Position numbers and translations under genes: made by a program
Shown: in pieces, positions 21,414 through 30,500 of the stretch
Layout: the number at the start of each line of letters is the position of its first letter
How positions within the stretch are numbered: position 1 is the first letter of the stretch
The notes under the pieces: model-generated
What the model was told of the DNA's origin: nothing
The model's database searches: none
The model's input: the letters and a program-made list of their open reading frames with translations, nothing else
NCBI RefSeq assembly: GCF_000585215.1
Contig: NZ_AONC01000009.1
Span: 94,142-158,141 of the forward strand
Reading direction: 5' to 3'
DNA: 64,000 bases
From: Imhoffiella purpurea
Lineage (GTDB): Bacteria; Pseudomonadota; Gammaproteobacteria; Chromatiales; Chromatiaceae

Positions 21414-22148
21414 CTATTCGGTGTTGCCGAGCTGGCCGCGAGACGTGATTCCGGAGAGGGAGGCCGGGCGGTTGCGCCACCTCCCGATTCCGATCAGGCC
21501 CATGAGACTGGAGGTGAAGAGCCAGAAGGCCGCTGGAAGGGGTACGACGGCCTGAGTACCTTGCGTGCTCGCCCGAGGGCTCGGGCCGTCCCAGCTATAG
21601 ACCATATCTTCGAGATAATAGGTTTCCTGAATCAGGTCGTTGGCGTCGTGATAGCTGCTCAGAAGCACGCTCGAGAATTTCGCGTCCGAGACGACACCCC
21701 AGAATTCACCTTGTAGATAGGGGATCTCATGAGATGAGATCACCTGCCCCGTCACGTCGAGCAGGCTGATCGCGACATGAGATCCATGGCCGGCAGGTGT
21801 CATGTCCCAGTTGCCGCCGATCGCGTAGGCCCCGCCGGAGATTTCGAAGGTCGTGGTGAGTTCCGCATAGTGATGGCTGGGTTTGGCGACACGATCTTTC
21901 CAGACTCCGCCGTCGTCTCCTGCGCCGTGCTCGGGTTGGTAGACGCCACCGACACGCGTCCGGTAGGTCAGTTCCGCGTTGAGCGTGGCGTCATTGAAAT
22001 CCTCGGTCTGGAACGCGTGCGTCAGGGCCAGCACCTGCGACTTCCAGCTCGATTTGTCCGTGTGGACGATGGTCGAGGCGGAGATGTCTTGCGTCCAGGC
22101 CAAGATGCCCAACAGCGTCAGAAGGGCTGGATGGATTCTTGTCTTCAT
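21414..22148 (-). CDS. Secreted protein with VPLPA-CTERM sorting signal
   Basis: A 244-residue exported protein of unknown function. It has a signal peptide (about 1-25, ending ISAS) and a beta-rich central region with no recognised catalytic motif. The C-terminus is VPLPAAFWLF, then a hydrophobic stretch, then a basic tail (GRWRNR). That tripartite end is the VPLPA variant of the PEP-CTERM signal, processed by an exosortase during export, often in exopolysaccharide-producing bacteria. No exosortase is in this window. It is transcribed divergently from the MerR-type gene. Confidence 0.8.
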   Translation of the reverse strand: MKTRIHPALLTLLGILAWTQDISASTIVHTDKSSWKSQVLALTHAFQTEDFNDATLNAELTYRTRVGGVYQPEHGAGDDGGVWKDRVAKPSHHYAELTTTFEISGGAYAIGGNWDMTPAGHGSHVAISLLDVTGQVISSHEIPYLQGEFWGVVSDAKFSSVLLSSYHDANDLIQETYYLEDMVYSWDGPSPRASTQGTQAVVPLPAAFWLFTSSLMGLIGIGRWRNRPASLSGITSRGQLGNTE

Positions 22149-22561
22149 CGTCGTGATCTCTTCCGGTTCGTGTCCGCCGGTGAGGGCAGTGGCGATTTCA
22201 CGAACGTTCCGACCTGCTCGGTTGAGTCGCTAACGGCCGTTTTCGAGCAAACATCAATTCCATCCGTGCAGAAGGCTGCAGTGAGGTTCGGTTGTCGGGT
22301 TGATCGTTGAAGGAATGTTGCTGAATATCGAGGCAGGATCCGCACCAATCCACCTTCTCTAAATCCATGCGGCTCTAGAGTCACTTGGCCCCGGTCAGGC
22401 GTCAGCTTATGAGGCGATTTTGTATCAACTTTGTTACATATGTGGGCATTATTTATGAAATGCAAGCCATGTATGGAGGGCGGTCCATCTGTTGGGGTTG
22501 GAGGTTGTCTCCTCTGGTCCCATAAAATCGTTGCGGATTTGTAATCGAGAATGATTAAGCT
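22149..22561. promoter_or_regulatory. Divergent intergenic region with dyad TGTA-N10-TACA
   Basis: This 413-base gap between the VPLPA-CTERM gene (minus) and the MerR-family gene (plus) is more AT-rich than its surroundings at 22410-22470. It contains the dyad TGTATCAACTTTGTTACA at 22421-22438. It can be read as TGTA-N10-TACA (possible MerR-family operator) or as TGT-N12-ACA (the PpsR/CrtJ consensus of purple bacteria). I see no convincing gene in the gap. Confidence 0.4.
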
Positions 22562-23569
22562 ATGAGGACCGACGAGTTGACAGATCGCTCTCCGCCGACA
22601 GAACGTCAGACCTACCGGATCGGTGCCGTTTCCCGATTGACCGGCATTCCCGCGGATACATTGAGGGTCTGGGAGCGTCGTTATCATGTGGCGACGCCCG
22701 TCCGATCCGAAGCCGGCACCCGTCTGTACGACTCAGAGGACATAGGGCGTCTGACGCTCATCAAGCGACTGGTCGATCGCGGGGATGCGATCAGCAGCGT
22801 CGCCAATCTCTCTCTCGATGCCTTGCGAGAACGCATGCGCGGTGCAGAACTGGCCGGCCGTGCACCTGTCGTTCGCTCCCGGCCCTTGCGTCTTCTGGTC
22901 TATGGACCCTATCTCGGCGAACGTCTGCGCGCGGATTTGGCCGCTACCGAAGACTTCGAGTGTCTCGGGTTCCACAGCTCGCGCGAGGGTATCCTCTCGA
23001 ACGATTGGGATCCGGCTCCGGATGTCCTGGTGCTCGAGTACCCCGCTTTGCACTCCGATCAGGTCGGCGAGGTCCATCGGCTTCTGGCCCGTTCCGGTGC
23101 CGCGCACTGCGTCCTCGTCTATGGCTTCGCCGGTCAGGGAGTGGTGGAGCAAGTGGTCTCCGAGCATCTGTCCGCGTGTCGCGCGCCCATTGGCCTGGCC
23201 GATCTCCGGCATTGTTGCCAGGGGCTTAGGTCGCAGCCGTCTCCGCAGCGGCATTCGCTCGAGCAGCTCGGAATCGATCTGGTCCGGCCGGCGCCATCGC
23301 CGCGTTACTCGGCGGAGGAACTCGCGGCCATTGCGGGCAGCCGTCGCAGTTCCTGCGACTGCTATCGTCATCTGGCCGATCTGATCGCCGGATTGTCGGC
23401 CTTCGAGTCCTATGCCCGGGGATGCGAGCTGCGTGGGGCCGAGGTCGACGCGTCCCATGCGCTCGTGCATGCGGGCGTGGTACAGGCGCGGGCGGTCCTG
23501 GAGGCGGTTCTGGAACGGTCCCTGGGCCAGGCCGACGGGGATGGTTGCGATATGTCTCCGAAAGACTGA
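22562..23569 (+). CDS. MerR-family transcriptional regulator with degenerate cobalamin-binding-like domain
   Basis: A 335-residue regulator. The N-terminal MerR winged helix reads TYRIGAVSRLTGIPADTLRVWERRY (about 19-43), with RLYDSEDIGRLTLIKRLVDRG completing it. The helical linker and alpha/beta region (RPLRLLVYGPYLGERL onward, with PDVLVLEYP) resemble the B12-binding half of CarH/LitR-type light or cobalamin sensors. The cobalamin-ligating DxHxxG motif is not visible, so the ligand is probably different or absent. It sits alone, divergent from the VPLPA-CTERM gene and just upstream of hisHF. Confidence 0.75.
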   Translation: MRTDELTDRSPPTERQTYRIGAVSRLTGIPADTLRVWERRYHVATPVRSEAGTRLYDSEDIGRLTLIKRLVDRGDAISSVANLSLDALRERMRGAELAGRAPVVRSRPLRLLVYGPYLGERLRADLAATEDFECLGFHSSREGILSNDWDPAPDVLVLEYPALHSDQVGEVHRLLARSGAAHCVLVYGFAGQGVVEQVVSEHLSACRAPIGLADLRHCCQGLRSQPSPQRHSLEQLGIDLVRPAPSPRYSAEELAAIAGSRRSSCDCYRHLADLIAGLSAFESYARGCELRGAEVDASHALVHAGVVQARAVLEAVLERSLGQADGDGCDMSPKD

Positions 23570-23661
23570 ACCGGATTCCGAGTTGGCGTAAAATGCCCCA
23601 TTACGCACGCGCCCGCTTGAGTGTGTGTTCAGTCCAATCCACGACCCCTCGGATTCCACGT

Positions 23662-25251
23662 ATGATTTCGCTCCTGGACTATGGCGCGGGCAATGTCCGC
23701 AGTCTGCGCAACGCCATACAGGCACTCGGATTCACGCTCACCGACATCGAGCGGCCGGAAGACATCCTCAAGGCCGAGCGTCTGATCTTTCCCGGCGTCG
23801 GTGCCTTCGGCGCCGCCATGGAGCGACTGCATCGGCTGGGCTATGTCGAGCCGCTCAAGGAATATCTCGCCGCCGACCGGCCCTTTCTCGGGATCTGTAT
23901 CGGTCTGCAGAGCCTCTTCGAAGGGAGCGAGGAGTGTCCCGGCGTGGCCGGGCTCGGTGTGATTCCAGGCCAGATCCGCCGTTTCGATGCCAGCCGTCTG
24001 TCCGTGCCGCACATGGGCTGGAACGATGTGCGTGTCGAGAAGCCGTCGCCGCTCTTCGCCGGTTATGCCGGCGAGAAGCTCTATTTCGTCCACTCCTATC
24101 GCGCCGAGCCGAGCCCTGAAAACCAGGACTGGCGTCTGGCGACCACGGATTACGGCACTCCCTTCCTGAGCGCGGTCCAGCGCGGTCGGGTGGCCGCCGT
24201 TCAGTTCCATCCCGAGAAGAGCGGGGCGGCCGGACTGAGGCTGCTGGGCCATTTCCTCGCCGGCGACGAGGAGCCTTCGCTGGGCGAGGCCCGGGTTCCC
24301 GGAGCCGATACCTGTTTCGCCAAGCGCGTCATCGCCTGTCTGGACGTGCGGACCAACGATGCCGGCGATCTGGTGGTCACCAAGGGCGACCAGTACGACG
24401 TGCGCGAGGCCGGCGAGGTTCGCAACCTGGGCAAGCCGGTCGAGCTGGCGCAACGCTACTACGAGGATGGCGCGGACGAGGTCACCTTCCTCAATATCAC
24501 CGCCTTCCGCGACTTCCCGCTCGCCGATCAGCCCATGCTGGAGGTTTTGCGGCGCACCTCCGAGCGGGTCTTCGTGCCCCTGACCATCGGCGGCGGCATC
24601 CGCTCCTTCACCGATGCCAAGGGTGTCAGCTATTCGGCCCTGGACGTCGCCGACGAGTATTTCCGCTCCGGGGCGGACAAGATCTCGATCGGTTCGGACG
24701 CGGTCCATACCGTCGAGCGATATCTGGAGCGCGGCGGCGTCAAGGATGGCGCGAGCGCGATCGAGCAGATCTCCGAGGTCTACGGCGCCCAGGCGGTGGT
24801 GATCTCGATCGATCCGCGCCGGGTCTACGTGGACTCGCCCGAGTCGACTCGCCATGTCACGGTCGAGACCGCGACGCCCGGTCCGAACGGCGAGCGTTAC
24901 TGCTGGTTTCAGTGCACCGTCAAGGGCGGGCGCGAGGGTCGCGACGTCGACGCGGTCGAGCTGGCCAGGGCCTGCGAGGACCTGGGGGCGGGCGAGATCC
25001 TGCTCAACTCCATCGACCGCGACGGCACGGGGTCGGGCTTCGATCTGGAGCTGATCCGCGCGGTCAGCGAGGCGGTGAGCATCCCGGTGATCGCCTCCAG
25101 CGGCGCGGGCTGCGTCGAGCACTTCGCCGAGGTCTTCGCCGAGACAGGCGTCGAGGCGGCGTTGGCCGCTGGCATCTTCCACCGCCGCGAGGTGCCGATC
25201 GAGGCGGTCAAGTCCTATCTGCGCGAGCAGGGGGTCGAGATCCGAGCCTGA
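23662..25251 (+). CDS. hisHF: Fused imidazole glycerol phosphate synthase, HisH-HisF (eukaryote-like)
   Basis: A 529-residue bifunctional histidine-biosynthesis enzyme in which the glutaminase HisH and the cyclase HisF are one chain, as in fungi and plants. HisH (1-200) has nucleophile Cys79 in GICIGLQ and catalytic His183/Glu185 in QFHPEKS. After a linker of about 15 residues, HisF (about 218-529) has the catalytic Asp228 (ACLDVR) and Asp384 (VVISIDPRR). The cyclase carries insertions at about 353-366 and 391-420; the phrase TPGPNGERYCWFQCTVKGGR closely resembles yeast HIS7 and plant HISN4. The start at ATG 23662 matches HisH. No other his gene is nearby. Confidence 0.93.
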   Translation: MISLLDYGAGNVRSLRNAIQALGFTLTDIERPEDILKAERLIFPGVGAFGAAMERLHRLGYVEPLKEYLAADRPFLGICIGLQSLFEGSEECPGVAGLGVIPGQIRRFDASRLSVPHMGWNDVRVEKPSPLFAGYAGEKLYFVHSYRAEPSPENQDWRLATTDYGTPFLSAVQRGRVAAVQFHPEKSGAAGLRLLGHFLAGDEEPSLGEARVPGADTCFAKRVIACLDVRTNDAGDLVVTKGDQYDVREAGEVRNLGKPVELAQRYYEDGADEVTFLNITAFRDFPLADQPMLEVLRRTSERVFVPLTIGGGIRSFTDAKGVSYSALDVADEYFRSGADKISIGSDAVHTVERYLERGGVKDGASAIEQISEVYGAQAVVISIDPRRVYVDSPESTRHVTVETATPGPNGERYCWFQCTVKGGREGRDVDAVELARACEDLGAGEILLNSIDRDGTGSGFDLELIRAVSEAVSIPVIASSGAGCVEHFAEVFAETGVEAALAAGIFHRREVPIEAVKSYLREQGVEIRA

Positions 25252-25259
25252 TTCGGTTC

Positions 25260-26132
25260 ATGTTCAAGCCGGCTGTCACGGTCGTCGCCCTCGCGCTCAT
25301 CGGCGCCCTGGCCGGCTGTGCCATGCTCGGCGGGCCGAATGTCGGCTTCTCGTCGAGGGAGAAGGATTCGCTCGACGCTATCTCCCGGGAAGATCTGGTC
25401 ATGGACATCTCGGCCTGCCACCTGCTGCGTGTCAGTCAGACCAACGATGTGGCTGCGACCGACGCGACCGTGATCGTCGCCACCGACCGCTATCGCATTC
25501 CGGTCGAGACCATCGTTTCCAGCGCCGACGATCTGCTTTTGGAGTATCGATCGGCCCCCGCCGATCTGATCGCGATCGCCACCGATGCCTGTCAGCGGCT
25601 GGCAGAGGAGACGGGAGTGGTTTCGGCCTTGGTGCGCTTCGAACCCAACGGCGAGCTCCGGACCTCCTGGCTGCGGATCGACGATGCCGAGATCCTGCCG
25701 GGATTCGCCAAGCGCACCATCGGCGAGCTGCGGCGGCGCCGGGCGATCGGCCTGGTCATCAACAGTCCCGGCGGATCCGTCTACGAGGCCAGGATTCTGG
25801 GACGTTATCTGAGGTCGAACGGTCTGCGCGCCGCGGTCGACCGGATCTGCGTCTCGGCCTGCGTCGACGTCCTCGCCGGCGGAGTGGAGCGTTACGTCAC
25901 CCGAGACGCCAGGCTCGGTATCCACCAGAGCAAGGTCCCGAACCGCTACAGCAGTCACGAGGGCGGACAGCTCTATGTGGCCGACTCTTTCCTCTATCTG
26001 CGCGAGATGGGTGTCGATCCGGACGTCGCCATCGTCGCCGCCTCGGTGCCCAACGACAAGATCCTCATCATCCCGCTCGACGAGGCCCTGGCGACCGGTC
26101 TGGTCACGGGTATCGTCGAGGGCTTCGAGTAG
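25260..26132 (+). CDS. Predicted lipoprotein with ClpP/SDH-class periplasmic serine hydrolase fold
   Basis: A 290-residue protein. The lipobox LAGC gives lipidated Cys20. The C-terminal half has the crotonase/ClpP-like signature: GLVINSPGGSVYEAR near 164-178, ICVSACVDVLAGG near 196-208 with candidate nucleophile Ser199, and LGIHQSK near 219-225 with a candidate catalytic His222. This matches the predicted periplasmic protein group COG3904. The first ~140 residues are not recognised. It starts eight bases after hisHF, so it may be cotranscribed with it, although no functional link is evident. Confidence 0.72.
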   Translation: MFKPAVTVVALALIGALAGCAMLGGPNVGFSSREKDSLDAISREDLVMDISACHLLRVSQTNDVAATDATVIVATDRYRIPVETIVSSADDLLLEYRSAPADLIAIATDACQRLAEETGVVSALVRFEPNGELRTSWLRIDDAEILPGFAKRTIGELRRRRAIGLVINSPGGSVYEARILGRYLRSNGLRAAVDRICVSACVDVLAGGVERYVTRDARLGIHQSKVPNRYSSHEGGQLYVADSFLYLREMGVDPDVAIVAASVPNDKILIIPLDEALATGLVTGIVEGFE

Positions 26133-26226
26133 CCCCGGGACGTGGCCTTTAGCCTGTCGATGGTTACCCGATCTGGCTTCAGGGCCGGTCCATGTACCGC
26201 AAAATTCTATTTTATCAATGCCTTGT

Positions 26227-26267
26227 TTGTTTTTTAATATTGACGATTAATATAATTGCCAATATTA
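26227..26267 (+). promoter_or_regulatory. AT-rich promoter and inverted repeat upstream of the rnf-nifJ cluster
   Basis: Within the 306-base gap before rnfB, 26190-26285 is strikingly AT-rich. A perfect -10 box TATAAT (26251-26256) lies 18 bases from a weak TTGTTT (26227-26232). It sits inside the inverted repeat TAATATTG-N17-CAATATTA (26235-26242 and 26260-26267), a layout typical of a regulated promoter. The predicted 5' leader is about 180 bases. Confidence 0.5.
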
Positions 26268-26438
26268 ATGGATAATAATTTCGTAAACTCCCGCCCGTTT
26301 TTCTGGCGGCATGTCTCGTAATCTTCCCTATATTCGGATCCCGCTCACGGCCATTGGGAACCCCGCGCTCGATGAGCTGGACTCATCGAGACTCTGTGCC
26401 GCGCTCTCCAGTTCGTCCTTCGCCGGTATACGCAGTTT

Positions 26439-27305
26439 ATGGCAACTATCCTAACCGCCGTTGGCTTCATGGCCGCGCTCGGCCTGATTCTCGCCTCGAT
26501 GTTGGTCGTGGCGAACAAACGGCTCTACGTCTATGAAGATCCTCGGATCGATCAGGTCGAAAGCCTGTTGCCCATGGCCAATTGCGGTGCCTGCGGCGCG
26601 GCTGGCTGCCGTCCCTTTGCCGAGATGCTGGTCAAGGGCGAGATCGAGCCGGGCAAGTGCACCGTGAATGCCAAGCCGATGAACCAGATCATCGCCGACT
26701 TCCTCGGAGTCGACCTGGGCGGCGGCGACAAACGGGTCGCCCGTCTGGCCTGTGCCGGCGGCGGCAATGTCGCCTACGTGCGTGCGACCTATGACGGGCT
26801 CAAGTCCTGCCGGGCCGCCGCCCTGGTGTCCGGTGGCGGACGCGGCTGCTCCTGGGGCTGTCTCGGCTTCGCCGACTGCGCCGAGGTGTGCGACTTCGAC
26901 GCCATCTATATGAACGACCAGGGCCTTCCCGTGGTGATCGAGGACAAGTGCACCGCTTGCGGCGACTGCGTGACCGTCTGTCCCAAGGATCTCTTCAGTT
27001 TGCATCCGGCGAGCCATCGGCTGTGGGTCGCCTGCAAGAATCTCGAGTTCGGCGATCAGGCCGAGCACCACTGCGAGGTGGCCTGTACCGCCTGCGGTCG
27101 TTGTGCCCAGGACTCGCCCGAGGGCCTGATCCGGATCGAGGACAACCTGGCCATCGTCGACTACGCGAAGAACGATCTCGCCTCCAAGGTTGCGATCGAG
27201 CGCTGTCCGACGGGGGCCATTCTCTGGCTCGAGCAGGATGGGCGCGTGGTCAAGGGCCGGGATGCCCGCAAGGTGGTCCGCAAGGGAGCGCTCCCGGTGG
27301 CTTGA
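26439..27305 (+). CDS. rnfB: Electron transport complex subunit RnfB, long polyferredoxin type
   Basis: A 288-residue membrane-anchored iron-sulfur subunit. One N-terminal helix (about 4-25) is followed by a CxxCxxxxC cluster domain (ANCGACGAAGC) and then further cysteine groups: GRGCSWGCLGFADCAEVC, the ferredoxin motif CTACGDCVTVC, CKNLEFGDQAEHHCEVAC and CTACGRC. This is longer and richer in clusters than the ~190-residue enterobacterial RnfB and resembles clostridial and Bacteroidetes RnfB. It would pass electrons between soluble ferredoxin and the membrane part. It starts the cluster, separated from rnfC by the nifJ-type gene. Confidence 0.92.
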   Translation: MATILTAVGFMAALGLILASMLVVANKRLYVYEDPRIDQVESLLPMANCGACGAAGCRPFAEMLVKGEIEPGKCTVNAKPMNQIIADFLGVDLGGGDKRVARLACAGGGNVAYVRATYDGLKSCRAAALVSGGGRGCSWGCLGFADCAEVCDFDAIYMNDQGLPVVIEDKCTACGDCVTVCPKDLFSLHPASHRLWVACKNLEFGDQAEHHCEVACTACGRCAQDSPEGLIRIEDNLAIVDYAKNDLASKVAIERCPTGAILWLEQDGRVVKGRDARKVVRKGALPVA

Positions 27306-27542
27306 CGAGCGGCCCGCAGCAGTGCCCGGAAGCGGCGGCCGGCCGCTTCCAGGCCCGATTCGAAGCACGCCGGGTGTGTGAGGTTCCTCTGCATGCGGTG
27401 ACTGACGCAGTTTAGATCGGTAATTCGGCGGTGATCTGAAATCCGCCGGATCCACGAAAATCAGAATAATTCCCCTTCGTGCGCGGCCTTGATTTCATTG
27501 GCTCGGCTGGCGTCGTGGTGATTCAACACTGAGAGAAGGCCC

Positions 27543-30500
27543 ATGTTCGGAAAGAAAGACGAAAAGCAGATCAAGTACCCCGGCACCCGTATGGCGATGG
27601 ACGGTAACACCGCCGTCATCATGTGCGAGCGCGAGGCATCCGACGCCGCTGGCGCCTATCCGATCACGCCTTCGACCCAGATGGGCGAGTATTGGGCCGA
27701 GGAGGTCGCCAAGGGGCACCTCAATACCTCGGGCAATCCGCTGATCTTCGTCGAGCCCGAGTCCGAACACGCGGCCGCCGCCGTCACCGCCGGCATGTCC
27801 ATGACCGGCCTGCGCGCGACCAACTTCTCCTCGGCCCAGGGCGTGGCCTTCATGCACGAGTCGCTCTACGCGGCGGTCGGCAAGCGTCTGCCCTATGTGC
27901 TCAACATCGGCTCGCGCGCCATTACCAAGGCCAGTCTGAACGTCCACTGCGCCCACGACGACTATCACTGCATCGACGACACCGGCTTCTTCCAGGTCTT
28001 CGGCAAGAACGCCCAGGAGGCCGCCGATCTCAACCTGATTGCGCGCAAGATCGCCGAGCTCACCCTGACCCCCGCCGCCGTGGGTCAGGACGGCTTCCTC
28101 ACCACCCATCTGATCGAGCCGCTGATGGTTCCCGAGCGCGCCCTGGTCGACGAGTTCTGCGGCCGTCCGGACGACATCATCGAGTGTCCGACCCCAGCCC
28201 AGCGTCTGGTCTACGGCCCGACCCGTCGCCGCGTGCCCCTGGTGTGGGACGTCGACAACCCGGTCAGCTCGGGCACGGTGCAGAACCAGGACGCCTACAT
28301 GCAGTCGGTGGCCTCGCAGCGTCCCTATTTCTTCGATCACATCGAGGAGATCGCCGATCAGGTGATGGACGAGTTCTACGAGCTGACCGGCCGTCGCTAC
28401 GCGCGTGCCCTGGGCTATCGCTGCGAGGACGCCGACTATCTGCTCGTCGGGCAGGGCAGCATGATCGTTCAGGCCGAGGCCGTGGCCGACTATCTGCGCG
28501 AGACCCGCAAGCTCAAGGTCGGCGTGGTCAACCTGACCATGTTCCGTCCCTTCCCCGGCGATGTCGTCGCCAAGCTGCTGCAGGGCAAGAAGGGCGTCGC
28601 CATCCTCGAGCGCACCGACCAGCCGCTGGCCGAGGATCTGCCGATCATGCGCGAGACCCGCGCCGCGCTGGCCAAATGTCTCGAGAACGGCATGGCCGTC
28701 AAGGGCGAAGAGGCCGCCTTCCCGAACTATCCGACCTACAGGCAGGGCGACATGCCGCGTCTGTTCTCCGGCTGCTACGGCCTGGGTTCGCGCGATCTGC
28801 AGCCCGAGGGGCTGATCGCCGCGGTCGAGAACATGCTGCCCGAGGGCAAGCAGCGCAAGTTCTACTATCTCTCGATCGACTTCATGCGCGACGCCGCCGA
28901 TCCCAAGGACGAGATCCGTCTGCAGAAGCTGCTCGAGGCCTATCCGAACATCGCCGACATGTCACTGCGCGGCAGCGAGAATCCGAACCTGCTGCCCAAG
29001 GGCGCCGTGACCGTGCGCATGCACTCGGTCGGCGGCTGGGGTGCCGTGACCACGGGCAAGAACCTGGCCATGACCCTCTACGAGCTGCTTGGCTACGACA
29101 TCCGCGCCAATCCCAAGTACGGCTCGGAGAAGAAGGGTCAGCCGACCACCTACTTCCTCTCGGCCGCGCCCGAGCCGATCCGGCTCAACTGCGAGTACAC
29201 CTATGTCGACGTGGTCCTGAGTCCGGACCCGAACGTCTTCACCCACTCCAATCCGCTCTCCGGTATCGATCAGGGCGGCAGCTTCGTCATCCAGTCCAGT
29301 CTGGAGAACGCCGAGCAGGTGTGGGCCAGCTTCCCGCCGGCCGCGCGCAAGTTCATCATCGAGCGCGAGATCCGCGTCTTCTATATCGACGGCTTCAAGA
29401 TCGCCCGCGAGGAGGCCTCCAATCCGGAGCTCCAGTTCCGCATGCAGGGCAACGCCTTCCAGGGTGCCTTCTTCGCCGCCTCGCCGCTGATGGAGCGTTC
29501 CGGCCTCGACGAGAAGGGGCTGTTCGCCGCCATCGAGGAGCAGCTGCGCGCCAAGTTCGGCGCCAAGGGCGAGCGCGTGGTGCAGGACAACCTGCGCATC
29601 GTGCGTCGCGGCTTCGACGAGATCGTCGAGATCACCGACAAGCCGCTGGTCGCCGGCCAGCTGATGCCGCGCAAGGAGCCCAAGCTGCCGGTCATGCTCA
29701 AGACCCTGCCCGAGGGCGAGGGCCGCATCTCCGACGTGCACCGCTTCTGGGAGCAGACCGGATCCTTCTACGCCAGCGGTCGCGGCAGCGACAACCTGGC
29801 CGATCCGCACATGGCCCTGTCGCTGATGCCGGCCTCCACCGGCGTCTATCGCGACATGACCCAGATCCGCTTCGAATATCCCAAGTTCGTGCCCGAGAAC
29901 TGCACCGCCTGCGGCAGCTGTTTCTCGGTCTGCCCGGACAGCGCCATCCCCGGCCTGGTCAACAAGATCTCGGACGTCTTCGCCACCGCCATCGCCCGCG
30001 TCGAGCGCGGCATGCCGACCCAGTATCTGCGCCGCGAGACCCGCAACGTCGAGAAGCGTCTGCGCGAGCTGGTCGAGGCTGCCGGCGAGACCGCCGACAT
30101 GCGCGCGCTCATGGATCAGGCCGTGCTCGAGACCCTGGCCGCCTTCTCAGGCGAGCCGGAGCAGAAGGAGACCGCCGAGAAGGAATTCGGTCTCATGATG
30201 CAGGCCCTGGCGGACTACCAGTTCGCCATCACCAAGCCCTACTGGAGCAATCGCGAGAAGAAGCAGAAGGGCAGCGGCGGACTCTTCAGCATCACCGTCA
30301 ATCCCTACACCTGTAAGGGCTGCATGGAATGTATCGAGGTCTGTAACGACGGCGCGCTGGTCGCCGAGCCGCAGACCGACGAGACCATCAAGCAGCTGCA
30401 GGAACGCTGGCAGTTCTGGCTCGACCTGCCCACCACGGATCCGGACTTCATCCGTATCGAGGACCTGGACGACAAGGTCGGCGCGCTTGAGACCCTGCTG

